Below are positions 44,032-53,971 of a stretch of 64,000 nucleotides of DNA, piece by piece. The notes beneath the pieces are model-generated. The model searched no databases, was not told where the DNA came from, and worked only from the letters and a program-made list of their open reading frames with translations. Position 1 is the first letter of the stretch; each line of letters begins with the position of its first letter. This DNA is from CALKZN01 sp050633785. GTDB lineage: Bacteria; Pseudomonadota; Gammaproteobacteria; Arenicellales; Arenicellaceae. Both the position numbers and the translations under genes were made by a program. The stretch is from contig JBOEHE010000049.1 of assembly GCA_050633785.1 (NCBI GenBank), positions 23,748-87,747 on the forward strand, read 5' to 3'.

Positions 44032-45411
44032 ATGATTTTATTACACATCAGTCGATTTCTGGCAACAGCAATAATGCTGACAGCTCTCTGTTTGCCTCAA
44101 GCATCCGCTCAAGCCTTGTTCAAAAGCACTGCCGCAGATCATTTCATTGAATTGATTACTGGCAATGAACCTGACTCATTAGCCTCAGCTTTCGCTGCAA
44201 TCAGTGAACAATGGTCACCCTCTTATATCCCTATGACTTTGGAAGCAGTCAGCTACACACAATCTGCGTCAATAAAAGCAGCTCTTGTCAAACTATTACA
44301 TGACTCTACTGGACAAGACACCCTGACTGACATCAATGAGTGGTATTTCTGGTTGTGGAATCAAAATATTCCAGCTGACAGTGATTACGCAGAATTCAAA
44401 GCTGACCTATACAGAAATATAGACAGCCGCTTTGAAACCTACTTTCGAGACCGACAGAACACCGCTCGCATCCGTCTTGATGAAATTCGTTGGGGAGGCG
44501 TGCGTCAGGACGGCATTCCCCCATTGAGAAACCCCAGGATGGTTTCTGCCCAACAGGCAGGATACCTTGACAATGATGATGTTGTTTTCGGTATCAGTAT
44601 CAATGGCGATGCTCGCGCCTACCCCAAACGTATTCTAGCCTGGCACGAGATGTTCACCGACACTATCGGCGGTGAATCAATTGCCGGGGTTTATTGCACA
44701 CTGTGTGGCACAGTCATTCCATACAAAACAAAGTTCAACGGTGTTAATCACGAGCTCGGCACCAGCGGCTTTTTATACCGTTCCAATAAATTGATGTATG
44801 ACAAAGCCACCCAATCACTTTGGAGCACATCACGCGGAGAACCTGTTCTTGGCCCACTGGCAGGCAAAGGCATTACTCTTGAATTTGAAAGTGTAGTCAC
44901 AACCACCTGGGGAGAGTGGCGCCGACGCCATCCCGACACAACGGTTCTGTCACAAAAAACAGGGTATACCCGTGATTACCGTGAAGGCGTTGCCTATGCG
45001 AATTATTTTTCCAGTGACCGCTTAATGTTCAACACGCCTTTCAAAGACCAGCGACTCCAGAACAAACGAGAGGTACTGGCTTTGCGTTTTGCTGCTGCCC
45101 CCGACCAACAACTGGCCATTGACACTGAGTTTCTTAAAGCAAACCCAGTTTACAGAGATAGTATTGGCAAGCAAAACTTCATTGTGTTTACCGATAACAC
45201 CGGAGCAAATCGAGTATACGACGCAAAAGACTATGAATTTACATCATTCGACGGCAACCATACTGTGTTGGACACCAATGGCCAGAGTTGGCAACTAAGC
45301 GAACAGTGGCTGGAAGCACCTGATGGTCAACGCCTGACACGACTACCCTATCGCCGCGCATTCTGGTTTGGTTGGCACGCAGCGTTTCCTGAGACGCGTT
45401 TGATCAAATAA
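44032..45411 (+). CDS. DUF3179 domain secreted protein
   Basis: From ATG 44032 (AAGG about 10 nt upstream) the 459-residue precursor has a signal peptide (ending ASA). The DUF3179 domain is marked by VVFGISINGDARAYPKRILAW in parts, then GVYCTLCGTVIPYK with the paired Cys and a LYDRTTQSLW-like segment (YDKATQSLW). The function of DUF3179 is unknown; the Cys pair may bind metal or heme. An ATG at 43996 is an alternative start. The next gene starts 102 bp downstream. Confidence 0.83.
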   Translation: MILLHISRFLATAIMLTALCLPQASAQALFKSTAADHFIELITGNEPDSLASAFAAISEQWSPSYIPMTLEAVSYTQSASIKAALVKLLHDSTGQDTLTDINEWYFWLWNQNIPADSDYAEFKADLYRNIDSRFETYFRDRQNTARIRLDEIRWGGVRQDGIPPLRNPRMVSAQQAGYLDNDDVVFGISINGDARAYPKRILAWHEMFTDTIGGESIAGVYCTLCGTVIPYKTKFNGVNHELGTSGFLYRSNKLMYDKATQSLWSTSRGEPVLGPLAGKGITLEFESVVTTTWGEWRRRHPDTTVLSQKTGYTRDYREGVAYANYFSSDRLMFNTPFKDQRLQNKREVLALRFAAAPDQQLAIDTEFLKANPVYRDSIGKQNFIVFTDNTGANRVYDAKDYEFTSFDGNHTVLDTNGQSWQLSEQWLEAPDGQRLTRLPYRRAFWFGWHAAFPETRLIK

Positions 45412-45513
45412 ACCTTGAGGCTTTAACGTTTCTGTAATACCAACGCCATCAAACAATCACAATCTGATCCTAGCATATAGCCACTTTATCTTTTATAGAA
45501 CAGTGGGTTTGTT

Positions 45514-46899
45514 ATGACTTTATACAGAAGCAGTCTTTTTCTTATTGGCCTGTTTATTTGCGCATTCATTAGTAATACTGCGGCACAACCGCCTTACGCC
45601 AATGACTATGATAACTATTCTACCAATAGTGGTTTCCATTCAAACTATAAACTGCGACATAAACTCCATCAGGCTAAACGCAAAATCGCCCATTTACGCA
45701 CACGAATCAAACGTAAAAACAAGAGGATCAGAGAATTATCACAGCATAAATCTCAAGCAGTACAATTGGGGCCACGACCTTTTTTTCTGGTCAATGACAT
45801 GGATGAAAGTGCCTTGAAAGAAGCCCTTAAACAATGTGAAACCGGACCGTTTTATAAAAGTGATTTTTCTATTGGTCACCGTGGTGCTCCTTTGCAATTT
45901 CCTGAGCACACTAAGGAATCCTATACCGCTGCGGCAAAAATGGGAGCAGGCATTATTGAATGCGATGTCACCTTCACTAAAGATCGCGAACTGGTTTGCC
46001 GACATTCACAATGTGATTTGCATACAACAACAAACATTCTGGAAACACCTTTAGCAGCTAAATGCTCAGCGCCATTTATTCCCGCCGACAACGCAACAGG
46101 AACACCAGCCTCGGCACAGTGCTGTACCACGGATATTACCCTGGAAGAATTCAACACATTACAAGGCAAAATGGATGCTGCCAACCCTAAGGCAACGACT
46201 GTTGAAGAGTACCTCGATGGAACCGCCAATTGGCGGACAGATTTATACGCAACACGCGGCACATTGATGACTCATGCCCAAAGTATTGAATTGTTTCAAC
46301 AATTGGGGGTCAAATTCACGCCTGAATTAAAATCACCCAGCGTCACTATGCCTTATGAAGGTGATTACACTCAACAGGACTACGCCCAGCAAATGATTAA
46401 TGAATACATTGCGGCAGGCATTGATCCAGAACACGTCTGGGCTCAGTCCTTCGACCTTGATGATGTCAAGTACTGGATCAACCATAACCCGGAGTTCGGC
46501 CAACAAGCGGTATATCTCGACAGCCGGGTCTACGACGATGATTCATTTGTTCCCAGTCTGGCTGACTTTCAATCGCTTTATGATGATGGTGTCCGTATTG
46601 TTGCTCCACCGACATTCGCCTTAGTGTCAAGTAATTCGCACGGCAAAATTGTCCCCTCGGATTATGCCATACTGGCAAAGCTGGCTGGACTTGAGATTAT
46701 AACCTGGACAGTCGAACGCTCTGGGCCACTGAGCAATGGCGGCGGGTGGTACTATTCATCGATCGCCGACATCACCAATAATGATGGTGATGTTATGAAC
46801 CTCATTGAGGTATTAGCAAAAGACGTTGGCGTTATAGGCATTTTTTCTGATTGGCCAGCAACGACAACCTACTATGCTAATTGCATGAATATTCAGTAG
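45514..46899 (+). CDS. Glycerophosphodiester phosphodiesterase
   Basis: The 461-residue precursor has a signal peptide (ending TAA). A very basic helical stretch (residues 45-85, rich in Lys, Arg and His) precedes the GDPD TIM barrel. Catalytic motifs are HRGAPLQFPEHT (near 128), IIECDVTFTKD and CRHSQCDLHTTTN. Late metal-site segments are seen around TPELKSPS. It hydrolyses glycerophosphodiesters to glycerol-3-phosphate and an alcohol. The basic N-terminal coil is unusual and might bind phosphate-rich surfaces. A terminator follows. Confidence 0.87.
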   Translation: MTLYRSSLFLIGLFICAFISNTAAQPPYANDYDNYSTNSGFHSNYKLRHKLHQAKRKIAHLRTRIKRKNKRIRELSQHKSQAVQLGPRPFFLVNDMDESALKEALKQCETGPFYKSDFSIGHRGAPLQFPEHTKESYTAAAKMGAGIIECDVTFTKDRELVCRHSQCDLHTTTNILETPLAAKCSAPFIPADNATGTPASAQCCTTDITLEEFNTLQGKMDAANPKATTVEEYLDGTANWRTDLYATRGTLMTHAQSIELFQQLGVKFTPELKSPSVTMPYEGDYTQQDYAQQMINEYIAAGIDPEHVWAQSFDLDDVKYWINHNPEFGQQAVYLDSRVYDDDSFVPSLADFQSLYDDGVRIVAPPTFALVSSNSHGKIVPSDYAILAKLAGLEIITWTVERSGPLSNGGGWYYSSIADITNNDGDVMNLIEVLAKDVGVIGIFSDWPATTTYYANCMNIQ

Positions 46900-46917
46900 A
46901 TAAATTAACATCCCGGT

Positions 46918-46947
46918 AAAAGGCCTTCTTCATAGAAGGCCTTTTTT
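46918..46947 (+). terminator. Intrinsic terminator after GDPD gene
   Basis: AAAAGGCCTTCT pairs with AGAAGGCCTTTT around TCAT and ends in six T. The start of the next gene lies only about 14 bp beyond it. Confidence 0.9.
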
Positions 46948-46960
46948 GTATGCTAAACTG

Positions 46961-48250
46961 ATGTCGATACAACAAGTAGATATCGTTAATACCTTAATTT
47001 TGCCGCATTTCTTCATTTATTTATTAAAAGCAATAGGCCTCAGCCTGTTTCTGTCCACTCCCATCATTACTCATGCCGCTGCAGGTGATATTATCCTGGT
47101 CAATTCAGCCACATCACTTCGAGCAGCTCTTGACAGTGCCACTGGCGGGGAAACCATTCGACTGACCGCAGCGAATTATGGTCTGTTCAACATACATAAT
47201 TACAATTTCAGCGAGTATGTCACCATTCGCTCTGATAACAACCGAGATGCTGAATTTACCACAATCAATTTTCAAAACACGTCCTATGTCAGGCTCGATC
47301 AGCTGACGATTGTTCCCGGTGCCCGTGAAGCCATTGGTATTTTCAACGCAAGCCACCATATCCAGGTTCTAAATTCAGAGTTATATGGCGCCAATCAATT
47401 TAACCGACTCAACCCTGATTACACCCAAGTAAGCACCCTGTATGGTGTGAACACCAATGGTAATGTTCACCACCTTCTGATCCAGAACAACGATGCTCAT
47501 GACTTTAAAAGCAGTGCATATTTATTCGTTAACACCACTGATAGCATTATCAAGAACAACCGTTGTAACTGGGTTGCTTCAGACTGTTTCAAACTGGCCA
47601 GTGCCGAAGGTATTTTGTTTGAAAACAATGTTGGTGCCCAGCAAATCCACGCATCCCCCACAGCGCATATTGACTTCGTACAAGGTCAAGGTGACGTAAA
47701 AAATAGCATTTTCCGCGGCAACGTAGCCTTGATGGGTACCCGCTCTTTCCAAGGGTTATTTTTTGATGATGCCACCTACGAAAACCTGACTTTTGAAAAT
47801 AACATTATCTACACCGCTAATATTCGCGGTATTTCTGTCAGCGGCGCACAAAGCACTGGCATCGTTGCACGCTATAACACCGTGTTACGCACTGCCGGAA
47901 CACAAAAAGCCAGCCTGATTCTGCTGCCAGCCGGCAGTGTCAAAGAATATAATATAGAAGCCAATAACGTCACCAAAAACAGTGATCGCTTTTTGAATAA
48001 CAATATCGTTACACAATGGGATGATGCAAACGATATAGCCCATTATCAACTCTACTACACCAATGCACTCCATGGCCCTTTTGCCAACATTGAAGACCTT
48101 CGTCCGGTAGCAGACTCACCAGCAGATGGACAATTCGGGGCATTTGCCCGCATCAGGGAACTCCTGCAAAACCCACCTGTGGGGGCTGACAGCAACAATT
48201 TTCATATTATCCCACTAAATACCAACAAAACCGTCGTCCTGCCATTTTAA
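46961..48250 (+). CDS. Second secreted beta-helix protein (PL6-like)
   Basis: From ATG 46961 the 429-residue precursor has a signal peptide (ending THA). A beta-helix has the chondroitinase B-like opening LVNSATSLRAALDSATGG, then GETIRLTAANYGLF, VTIRSDN and many N-N turns. No ribosome site is seen, and a TTG 15 bp earlier is inside the terminator tail. It is related in design to the protein at 38035 but shares no long identical stretch. The substrate is unknown. Confidence 0.78.
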   Translation: MSIQQVDIVNTLILPHFFIYLLKAIGLSLFLSTPIITHAAAGDIILVNSATSLRAALDSATGGETIRLTAANYGLFNIHNYNFSEYVTIRSDNNRDAEFTTINFQNTSYVRLDQLTIVPGAREAIGIFNASHHIQVLNSELYGANQFNRLNPDYTQVSTLYGVNTNGNVHHLLIQNNDAHDFKSSAYLFVNTTDSIIKNNRCNWVASDCFKLASAEGILFENNVGAQQIHASPTAHIDFVQGQGDVKNSIFRGNVALMGTRSFQGLFFDDATYENLTFENNIIYTANIRGISVSGAQSTGIVARYNTVLRTAGTQKASLILLPAGSVKEYNIEANNVTKNSDRFLNNNIVTQWDDANDIAHYQLYYTNALHGPFANIEDLRPVADSPADGQFGAFARIRELLQNPPVGADSNNFHIIPLNTNKTVVLPF

Positions 48251-48329
48251 AAGCGCACAAAATATCAAATGCGTCGATAAATCCGGCGCTATGATGTCGT
48301 CATTGATTTTACATTTAAGGAAATTAACA

Positions 48330-48704
48330 ATGACACAAACAACACTAGACAATTATCGAGGAATCTGGGAAACCTATGCAATGTCCTGGAAAGTAGATTC
48401 ACGCGAAGAAAAACTGACTCTGTTTGAACAGTCACTGACAGAAGATTGCCGCTATATCGACCCTCTTGGCACAGCCAATGGTTGGCAAGAACTGGCAGAC
48501 ACCATGCTTGGATTTAACGACAATGTGCCCGGTGGTCACTTTATCACCACACGTTTTATTGCTCACCATAAGAAAAGCATTGCAAATTGGGAAATGAGAA
48601 ATTCCGAAGGCACCGTTTTGGGTGATGGCATCAGTTATGGTGAATATAATGAGGAAGGTAAACTGGTTGCCATGACTGGTTTTTTCGACTTACCTGAAAA
48701 CTAA
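48330..48704 (+). CDS. SnoaL-like (NTF2 fold) protein
   Basis: The 124-residue protein has the cone-shaped NTF2 pattern: YRGIWETYAMSWKVDS, LTEDCRYIDPLGTANG and GWQELADTMLGF, ending with GKLVAMTGFFDLP. Such domains bind small hydrophobic ligands or isomerise them. The AAGGAA site before ATG 48330 decides the start over one 39 bp earlier. The AraC-type regulator follows 26 bp later. Confidence 0.8.
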   Translation: MTQTTLDNYRGIWETYAMSWKVDSREEKLTLFEQSLTEDCRYIDPLGTANGWQELADTMLGFNDNVPGGHFITTRFIAHHKKSIANWEMRNSEGTVLGDGISYGEYNEEGKLVAMTGFFDLPEN

Positions 48705-48730
48705 ACCGATTATTTATCGACACTCTTTTT

Positions 48731-49612
48731 ATGAACTATTTAAAACAAGTGCAAACTGGTGTGGACTATATTGAGGCTAATTTAGACACTGAATTCAGTT
48801 TAGCTGACGTTGCGCAAGCCGCCTGTATGAGTCAATGGCATTTTCAACGAATCTTTAAAGCATTGACCAATGAAACCTTGAAAGCCTACATACGTTCTAG
48901 GCGCATTGCCAACTCATTGGATGCACTGCTTTTTTCGGAGAGTTCGATTCTTGAAATTGCTGTAGATGCCGGATTTGAAACGCACGAAAGCTACACTCGT
49001 GCGTTTCAAAAAATGTTTGATTTGACCCCCAGCAACTATCGAAAAAGGGCTGAAAAAAGCCTTATCCTGCGCAAAGCTCAATTCGACGTTCGTTATTTGC
49101 AAAATATCGCCGAGAACATATCTCTGGAACCGGATATTTACTCGGTTGGAGAACGGCATTTTGTCGGTATCAAAACACCTGTGCATGGTGTAGATTCCGA
49201 AAAGAATAATTTAGCCGAAAAGCTTCCTCCTCTGTGGGAAGGTTTTATTCCACGTCTTACAGAAATTCAGTTCGCAGTACCTGATACCTGCTACGGTTTA
49301 ATCGAACAATCTCAAGAAAAACCAGGACAACTTGAATACACAGCCTGTATTGAAGTCAGCAGAATTAATATAACGACAATTCCTGAAGATATGACAGTAG
49401 TTACACTTCCTGCCCAGCAATATGCTCAGTTCACTCACAAAGGATTAATGAATGTCGACAACCTGAACAATACCGTCAACTATATTTATTCCAGTTGGTT
49501 ACTGCGCTCAGAGCTACGACACACCTTTGCGCCCGACCTGGAAATATACGGCCCAGAGTTTGCCTACCAATCAGAAGATTCCGTCGTTTATTACGCAATA
49601 CCAGTCGAGTAA
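48731..49612 (+). CDS. AraC-type regulator with GyrI-like domain
   Basis: The 293-residue protein has an N-terminal AraC double helix-turn-helix (VDYIEANLDTEFSLADVAQA to about residue 112, with FETHESYTRAFQKMF). A C-terminal GyrI-like small-molecule-binding domain (from about 135, HFVGIKTP to EIYGPEF) follows. The reversed order (DNA-binding domain first) is typical of Rob/SoxS-GyrI fusions. It could sense a drug or metabolite for the neighbouring SnoaL and GST genes. Confidence 0.87.
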   Translation: MNYLKQVQTGVDYIEANLDTEFSLADVAQAACMSQWHFQRIFKALTNETLKAYIRSRRIANSLDALLFSESSILEIAVDAGFETHESYTRAFQKMFDLTPSNYRKRAEKSLILRKAQFDVRYLQNIAENISLEPDIYSVGERHFVGIKTPVHGVDSEKNNLAEKLPPLWEGFIPRLTEIQFAVPDTCYGLIEQSQEKPGQLEYTACIEVSRINITTIPEDMTVVTLPAQQYAQFTHKGLMNVDNLNNTVNYIYSSWLLRSELRHTFAPDLEIYGPEFAYQSEDSVVYYAIPVE

Positions 49613-49689
49613 AACTTTTAAAATCAAACAGATGAATAAATAAAATCAAGTTATTTATCATCTAAAAATATCAACGTTTTACTAAAATC

Positions 49690-50397
49690 ATGATAGAACT
49701 ATACAGTTTCGGTCCAAAATTCGGTTTACCCGACCCCAGCCCTTTCGTCTTGAAAATAGATGCATTTCTGCGTTTATCAGGCATTGACTTCGAGTCAAAA
49801 GCTGACTTCAATAATCTGCAAAAAGCACCTAAAAACAAGCTGCCATTCATCAAAAGCAATGGCAGAATTATTGCAGATTCTTACTTCATTATTGAACACT
49901 TAAAGCAAATCCAACCTACCGAACTGGACGCACATCTGAGTGAAGAACAATTGGCCCAAGCTTACTGCATCGGTAAAATGCTGGAAGAAAGCTTTTACTG
50001 GTGCGGGGTATATTTCAGATGGCAACACAAACCAACTTGGAAACTTGTGAAACAGGATTTTTTTGGAGATTTACCATTTCCTTTAAAATACATTATACCG
50101 TTAATAGCTCGAAAAAATGTCATTTCAGCCATTAAAAAACAAGGACTTGGGCGTCATAACGAAAGTGAAATACTATCAATCGCCAAGCACTCTTTGGACA
50201 GCATAGAAACATTGCTTAAAGATAAGCCCCATATTTTTGGTGACAAAATCAGTTCTCTTGACGCTACTATCTACGCCTTTCTGGCGCAGGCTATTTTGGC
50301 ACAATTAGATACACCACTAAGCAAACTGGCCAGAAGTTATACAACATTAAACGAGTATTGTGATCGCATACACAGCAAACTTTATGCAACAGCATGA
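49690..50397 (+). CDS. Glutathione S-transferase family protein
   Basis: The 235-residue protein has a thioredoxin-like N-terminal domain (IELYSFGPKFGLPDPSPF at residues 2-19, and KLPFIKSNGRIIADS near 53). An all-helical C-terminal domain has the GDKISSLDATIYAF motif near residue 186. The N-terminal subgroup pattern resembles the Tom37/metaxin-like GST branch. Its substrate is unknown. It stands 77 bp after the AraC-type gene. Confidence 0.82.
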   Translation: MIELYSFGPKFGLPDPSPFVLKIDAFLRLSGIDFESKADFNNLQKAPKNKLPFIKSNGRIIADSYFIIEHLKQIQPTELDAHLSEEQLAQAYCIGKMLEESFYWCGVYFRWQHKPTWKLVKQDFFGDLPFPLKYIIPLIARKNVISAIKKQGLGRHNESEILSIAKHSLDSIETLLKDKPHIFGDKISSLDATIYAFLAQAILAQLDTPLSKLARSYTTLNEYCDRIHSKLYATA

Positions 50398-50432
50398 AAC
50401 TAAGTCTTGAGACCTAAATTATATAATGCTGA

Positions 50433-51119
50433 TCAAACCAGTTTTTTATATAACCTCTCAGGACGACCGACACTGCCATAATTAACATCAGCCTGAATCT
50501 CATTCAGGCTGACCAAATATTCAAGATAACGCCGTGCTGTGGTCCGACTCAAACCCAGGGATTGTCCCATTTGTTCGGCGGTAAAAGGCCCATCATCCTC
50601 AGAGAACTGCTGCCTTATTTTATTCAAGGTCAGCAGGTCTATCCCTTTTGGCAATCGTTCCGGTGGTTCTGGCATAGAGTGCTGTTCACGTTGCAACAGT
50701 TTATCGACATCACGCTGTTTCATTTTTTTGGTATTATGCAGTTGCAAGAAATAATCCTGAAACTTCTTCAGACTGTCTTCCAGACGTTGGTAGGCAATGG
50801 GCTTGATAATATAGTCGAATACCCCGCCATGCAAAGCACTGCGAATGGTGCTGACATCCTGCGCTGCGGTAATCATGATGACATCTGTCTGTATGCCTTT
50901 TTTACGCATCTTCTGCAATAATTCAGTACCACTCCCATCAGGAAAATGATTATCCAAAAGAATCAAATCCGGCCGCATCACATCGACCATATCAATAGCC
51001 TGCACAAAAGACTGCGAAACACCGACGATGTTAAAACCTTCCAAACGCCCAATAAAACGGTTCAAAAGCTCGGCATTTTTTGAGTCGTCTTCAGCGATCA
51101 ATGTTGAAATTAATGTCAT
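50433..51119 (-). CDS. CitB/DcuR-type response regulator
   Basis: The 228-residue protein has a receiver domain with acidic pair Asp11/Asp12, phosphoacceptor Asp56 (LILLDNHFPDG) and Lys106 (YIIKPI). A C-terminal helix-turn-helix (TAEQMGQSLGLSRTTARRYLEYLV) of the CitB/DcuR class follows. It lies 5 bp after the sensor kinase gene. It likely activates the divergent tct transporter in response to a tricarboxylate. Confidence 0.88.
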   Translation of the reverse strand: MTLISTLIAEDDSKNAELLNRFIGRLEGFNIVGVSQSFVQAIDMVDVMRPDLILLDNHFPDGSGTELLQKMRKKGIQTDVIMITAAQDVSTIRSALHGGVFDYIIKPIAYQRLEDSLKKFQDYFLQLHNTKKMKQRDVDKLLQREQHSMPEPPERLPKGIDLLTLNKIRQQFSEDDGPFTAEQMGQSLGLSRTTARRYLEYLVSLNEIQADVNYGSVGRPERLYKKLV

Positions 51120-51124
51120 AATAT

Positions 51125-52714
51125 TTAACCTGTTGGCCGTTTAGGGATGAAAACCGTGAAAAGGCTACCGCTGGGTTCCAGTGTGTCAATGGTCAGATAA
51201 CCCTGGCATTGCTGTAATTGTTCTTTAACCAACCAGAGGCCATAACCATGCTCTTTAGCATCTTTGCTGCTGGTGCCTTTGGCAAAAATATCATTAATAT
51301 CTTTATCGGGAATTCCCGGTCCTTGATCTTCAATTTCAAAAATCAAATCATTACCCAAATCATTCATGGAAATTCTGACAACAGCACCTTTGCCACTGTG
51401 TTTCAGGCTGGCCTCCAGAGCATTCTCAACCAGATTGCCTACAATAGTGATCAACCGCTCACGATTCACATGCTCCGGAATGCCCGATATTTCACTGTCT
51501 TTATCCACTTCAAGAGTCAAACCAAGCTCTTTGGCCCGGTTATATTTGCCAATAATAAAACCAGATAACAAACTACTGTTAATCGACTCAACCAACAATG
51601 TTATCAATTCCTGCTGAGAATAGTGTTCCTGACCAATCAACTCCAGAGCTTTATCAGTTTCATTGAGTGTGATCAAACCCGATAAGGTCTGCAATCGATT
51701 TGAGTATTCGTGTGCCTGGCTGCGCAGTGAATCTGCCTGCTGTTCGACAATAGAGAGCTTTTCAGAAATTTTCTCCAATTCGCCCTTGAGACGAAAACTG
51801 GTAACGGCTCCTGAGAATTCATTATCGATATACAAGGGGGTTTGATTCATCACCACCAACTGGTTATTAATCAACACTTCATGGTCATGAATTGCCTGTT
51901 TGGTATTGATGATTTTCAATAACTCATCGTTAGGAATAATATCAAGTAAGTATTGTGAGGTGATGCCGGCAGAGGATTGCAAGCCCAGAAAGTCCAAAGC
52001 CGATTTATTAATGGTGGTGATATTACCCAATGCATCTGTGGAGATAATGCTCTCTTTTATCGATTCCAGAGTCGTGGATTGTTCAGCAAATAAACGGGCA
52101 ATTTCTTCGGGTTCCAAACCATGGATAGACTCCCTGATCTGCCGGGAAATATACAACGCGACCATAGCCGTGGAAAACAATACCAGGGCTATATACAACA
52201 AGGCTTTCTGCTGGTAAGAGCGCACTGTATCAGCCACAGTGTCCAACATATAGCCCACAGACACGATCCCAACTATATTGCCTTGTGAGTCTTTAATCGG
52301 AGCTTTGCCTCGCATCGAAGGCCCCAGGCTGCCAACAGCTTGAGACACATAAGCTTTACCGTCTACCAGAGCCTGATCGTTATCTCCTCCCTGCATGGGC
52401 AACCCAATTCTTTCCTCCACCGGATGGCTGAGTCTTACACCTTTTTTATCGCCAATAACCACAAAGCGAGCTCCGGTTTTTTCCGCAATACCAAGGCTCA
52501 AGGGCTGCAAATATGCCGAGTTCTGTTGTTGAATTGCAGTGGATACTTCTTTGATTTGTGCAATGGATTCAGCAACATTCAAAGCTCTCTGACCAATCTG
52601 GTTATTCAAGATATCTTCGATATAGCTGAAGGTAAACACCAAAAGAATACACCCCTGACCTATTGTCAGACCCAGCAAAGTCAGTAATACACGTTTTTGT
52701 AAATTCACAGCCAA
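51125..52714 (-). CDS. CitA/DcuS-type sensor histidine kinase
   Basis: The 529-residue protein has a membrane helix (residues 10-32), then a periplasmic PAS-like domain (33-170) with the CitA-type SHPVEERIGLP and GRSMRGKAP-like (GPSMRGKAPI) motifs that read carboxylates. A second helix (171-190), a cytoplasmic PAS (about 210-310) and a kinase with His335 in QAHEYSNRL follow. ATP-binding motifs are NLVENALEAS and EDQGPGIP. It phosphorylates the downstream response regulator. Confidence 0.88.
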   Translation of the reverse strand: MAVNLQKRVLLTLLGLTIGQGCILLVFTFSYIEDILNNQIGQRALNVAESIAQIKEVSTAIQQQNSAYLQPLSLGIAEKTGARFVVIGDKKGVRLSHPVEERIGLPMQGGDNDQALVDGKAYVSQAVGSLGPSMRGKAPIKDSQGNIVGIVSVGYMLDTVADTVRSYQQKALLYIALVLFSTAMVALYISRQIRESIHGLEPEEIARLFAEQSTTLESIKESIISTDALGNITTINKSALDFLGLQSSAGITSQYLLDIIPNDELLKIINTKQAIHDHEVLINNQLVVMNQTPLYIDNEFSGAVTSFRLKGELEKISEKLSIVEQQADSLRSQAHEYSNRLQTLSGLITLNETDKALELIGQEHYSQQELITLLVESINSSLLSGFIIGKYNRAKELGLTLEVDKDSEISGIPEHVNRERLITIVGNLVENALEASLKHSGKGAVVRISMNDLGNDLIFEIEDQGPGIPDKDINDIFAKGTSSKDAKEHGYGLWLVKEQLQQCQGYLTIDTLEPSGSLFTVFIPKRPTG

Positions 52715-52921
52715 TACTCCAGCAATGGACCCGGGCCCATTGTAAAAACGACAAGAAACTACGCTTCAGGGTGCAATGCAAGAAAAAACCATGAACTTTA
52801 TGAACAATATTAACGGTTAAAACCATTATTGGAATTTAGTTGCAATTTATTCTCTTCACTATAGCAACTCTTATAGTCTTACCAAAATAAAAACCACTAA
52901 CCAATTTGAGGAGAAAACATC

Positions 52922-53896
52922 ATGCAGACTAAAATCACAACGGCACTATCAGCTGCCTTGCTGAGTTTGGCAATACTATCACCATTGAATGCGCAGGCCG
53001 CTGTTGACGAAATTCATTTTCTGATTCCCGGCGGTGCAGGTGGCGGCTGGGACGGCACTGCACGTGGTACAGGTGAAGCTTTGTCTAAAGCAGGCATAGT
53101 CAAAACGGTATCGTACCAGAATATGTCCGGTGGTGGCGGTGGTAAAGCGATCGCCCATTTGATCGAAACTGCTGACCAGCAACAAAACACCTTAATGGTA
53201 AACTCCACCCCCATCGTAGTTCGCTCTTTGACTAAAGTATTTCCACAATCCTTTAGAGATTTAACACCAATAGCAGCAACTATTGCTGACTACGGCGCTT
53301 TTATCGTGCGTAATGATTCAAAGTATACGGACTGGTCACAAATAGTTGAAGATTTCAAAAAGGATTCTCGTTCAGTCAAAGTGGCTGGAGGTTCAGCCAA
53401 AGGTAGCCTGGATCACTTAATTGCAGCCGCCGCGTTCAAAAATTCCGGCCTGAATGCCCAGGATGTGCGCTATGTCGCCTATGATGCTGGCGGTAAAGCC
53501 ATGGCTGGTTTATTGTCAGGCGAAACTGCATTGTTATCCACCGGCCTGGGTGAAGCCCTGGAAATGAGCAAAGCCGGACAGATACGTATTCTGGCAATTA
53601 CTGCCGCCGAGCGTGTCAGCGATGCACCGGATGTACCAACCTTGAAAGAAATGGGCAACAACACTGTTTTCGCCAATTGGCGTGGATTCTTTGCATCACC
53701 CTCGGTGTCTAAAGACCAGGCCAGCGAGTTTGCTGATGCGATCAATGCTATGTACAAAACAGAACAATGGGAAGCTGTCCGCAAGCGTAATGGTTGGGTC
53801 AACAACTACAAACCATTGGGTGATTTCACCGTCTTTTTGGAAGAACAGGAACAAGTCATCGGCGATCTGATGCGTGAACTTGGTTTTCTGAAATAA
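52922..53896 (+). CDS. tctC: Tripartite tricarboxylate transporter substrate-binding protein
   Basis: The 324-residue precursor has a signal peptide (ending AQA) and the TctC pattern: FLIPGGAGGGWDGTARGTGEAL near residue 37 in segments, MSGGGGGKAIAHL and VRYVAYDAGGKAMAGLL. It binds the carboxylate in the periplasm. A clean GAGGAG site precedes the ATG. It heads the tctCBA operon and is divergent from its two-component system. Confidence 0.92.
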   Translation: MQTKITTALSAALLSLAILSPLNAQAAVDEIHFLIPGGAGGGWDGTARGTGEALSKAGIVKTVSYQNMSGGGGGKAIAHLIETADQQQNTLMVNSTPIVVRSLTKVFPQSFRDLTPIAATIADYGAFIVRNDSKYTDWSQIVEDFKKDSRSVKVAGGSAKGSLDHLIAAAAFKNSGLNAQDVRYVAYDAGGKAMAGLLSGETALLSTGLGEALEMSKAGQIRILAITAAERVSDAPDVPTLKEMGNNTVFANWRGFFASPSVSKDQASEFADAINAMYKTEQWEAVRKRNGWVNNYKPLGDFTVFLEEQEQVIGDLMRELGFLK

Positions 53897-53917
53897 ACGA
53901 CAGCGACACCCTTCAAC

Positions 53918-53950
53918 CTTCCCTTTGGTCAGTACCTGGCCAAAGGGAAG
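53918..53950 (+). terminator. Hairpin between tctC and tctB
   Basis: A 15-bp stem (CTTCCCTTTGGTCAG with CTGGCCAAAGGGAAG, one G-T pair) with 3-nt loop TAC lies 21 bp after tctC. No T run follows, so it probably stabilises the tctC message and partly attenuates tctBA, giving more binding protein than membrane subunits. Confidence 0.7.
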
Positions 53951-53971
53951 CTCTTGATCAGGAACATCACT

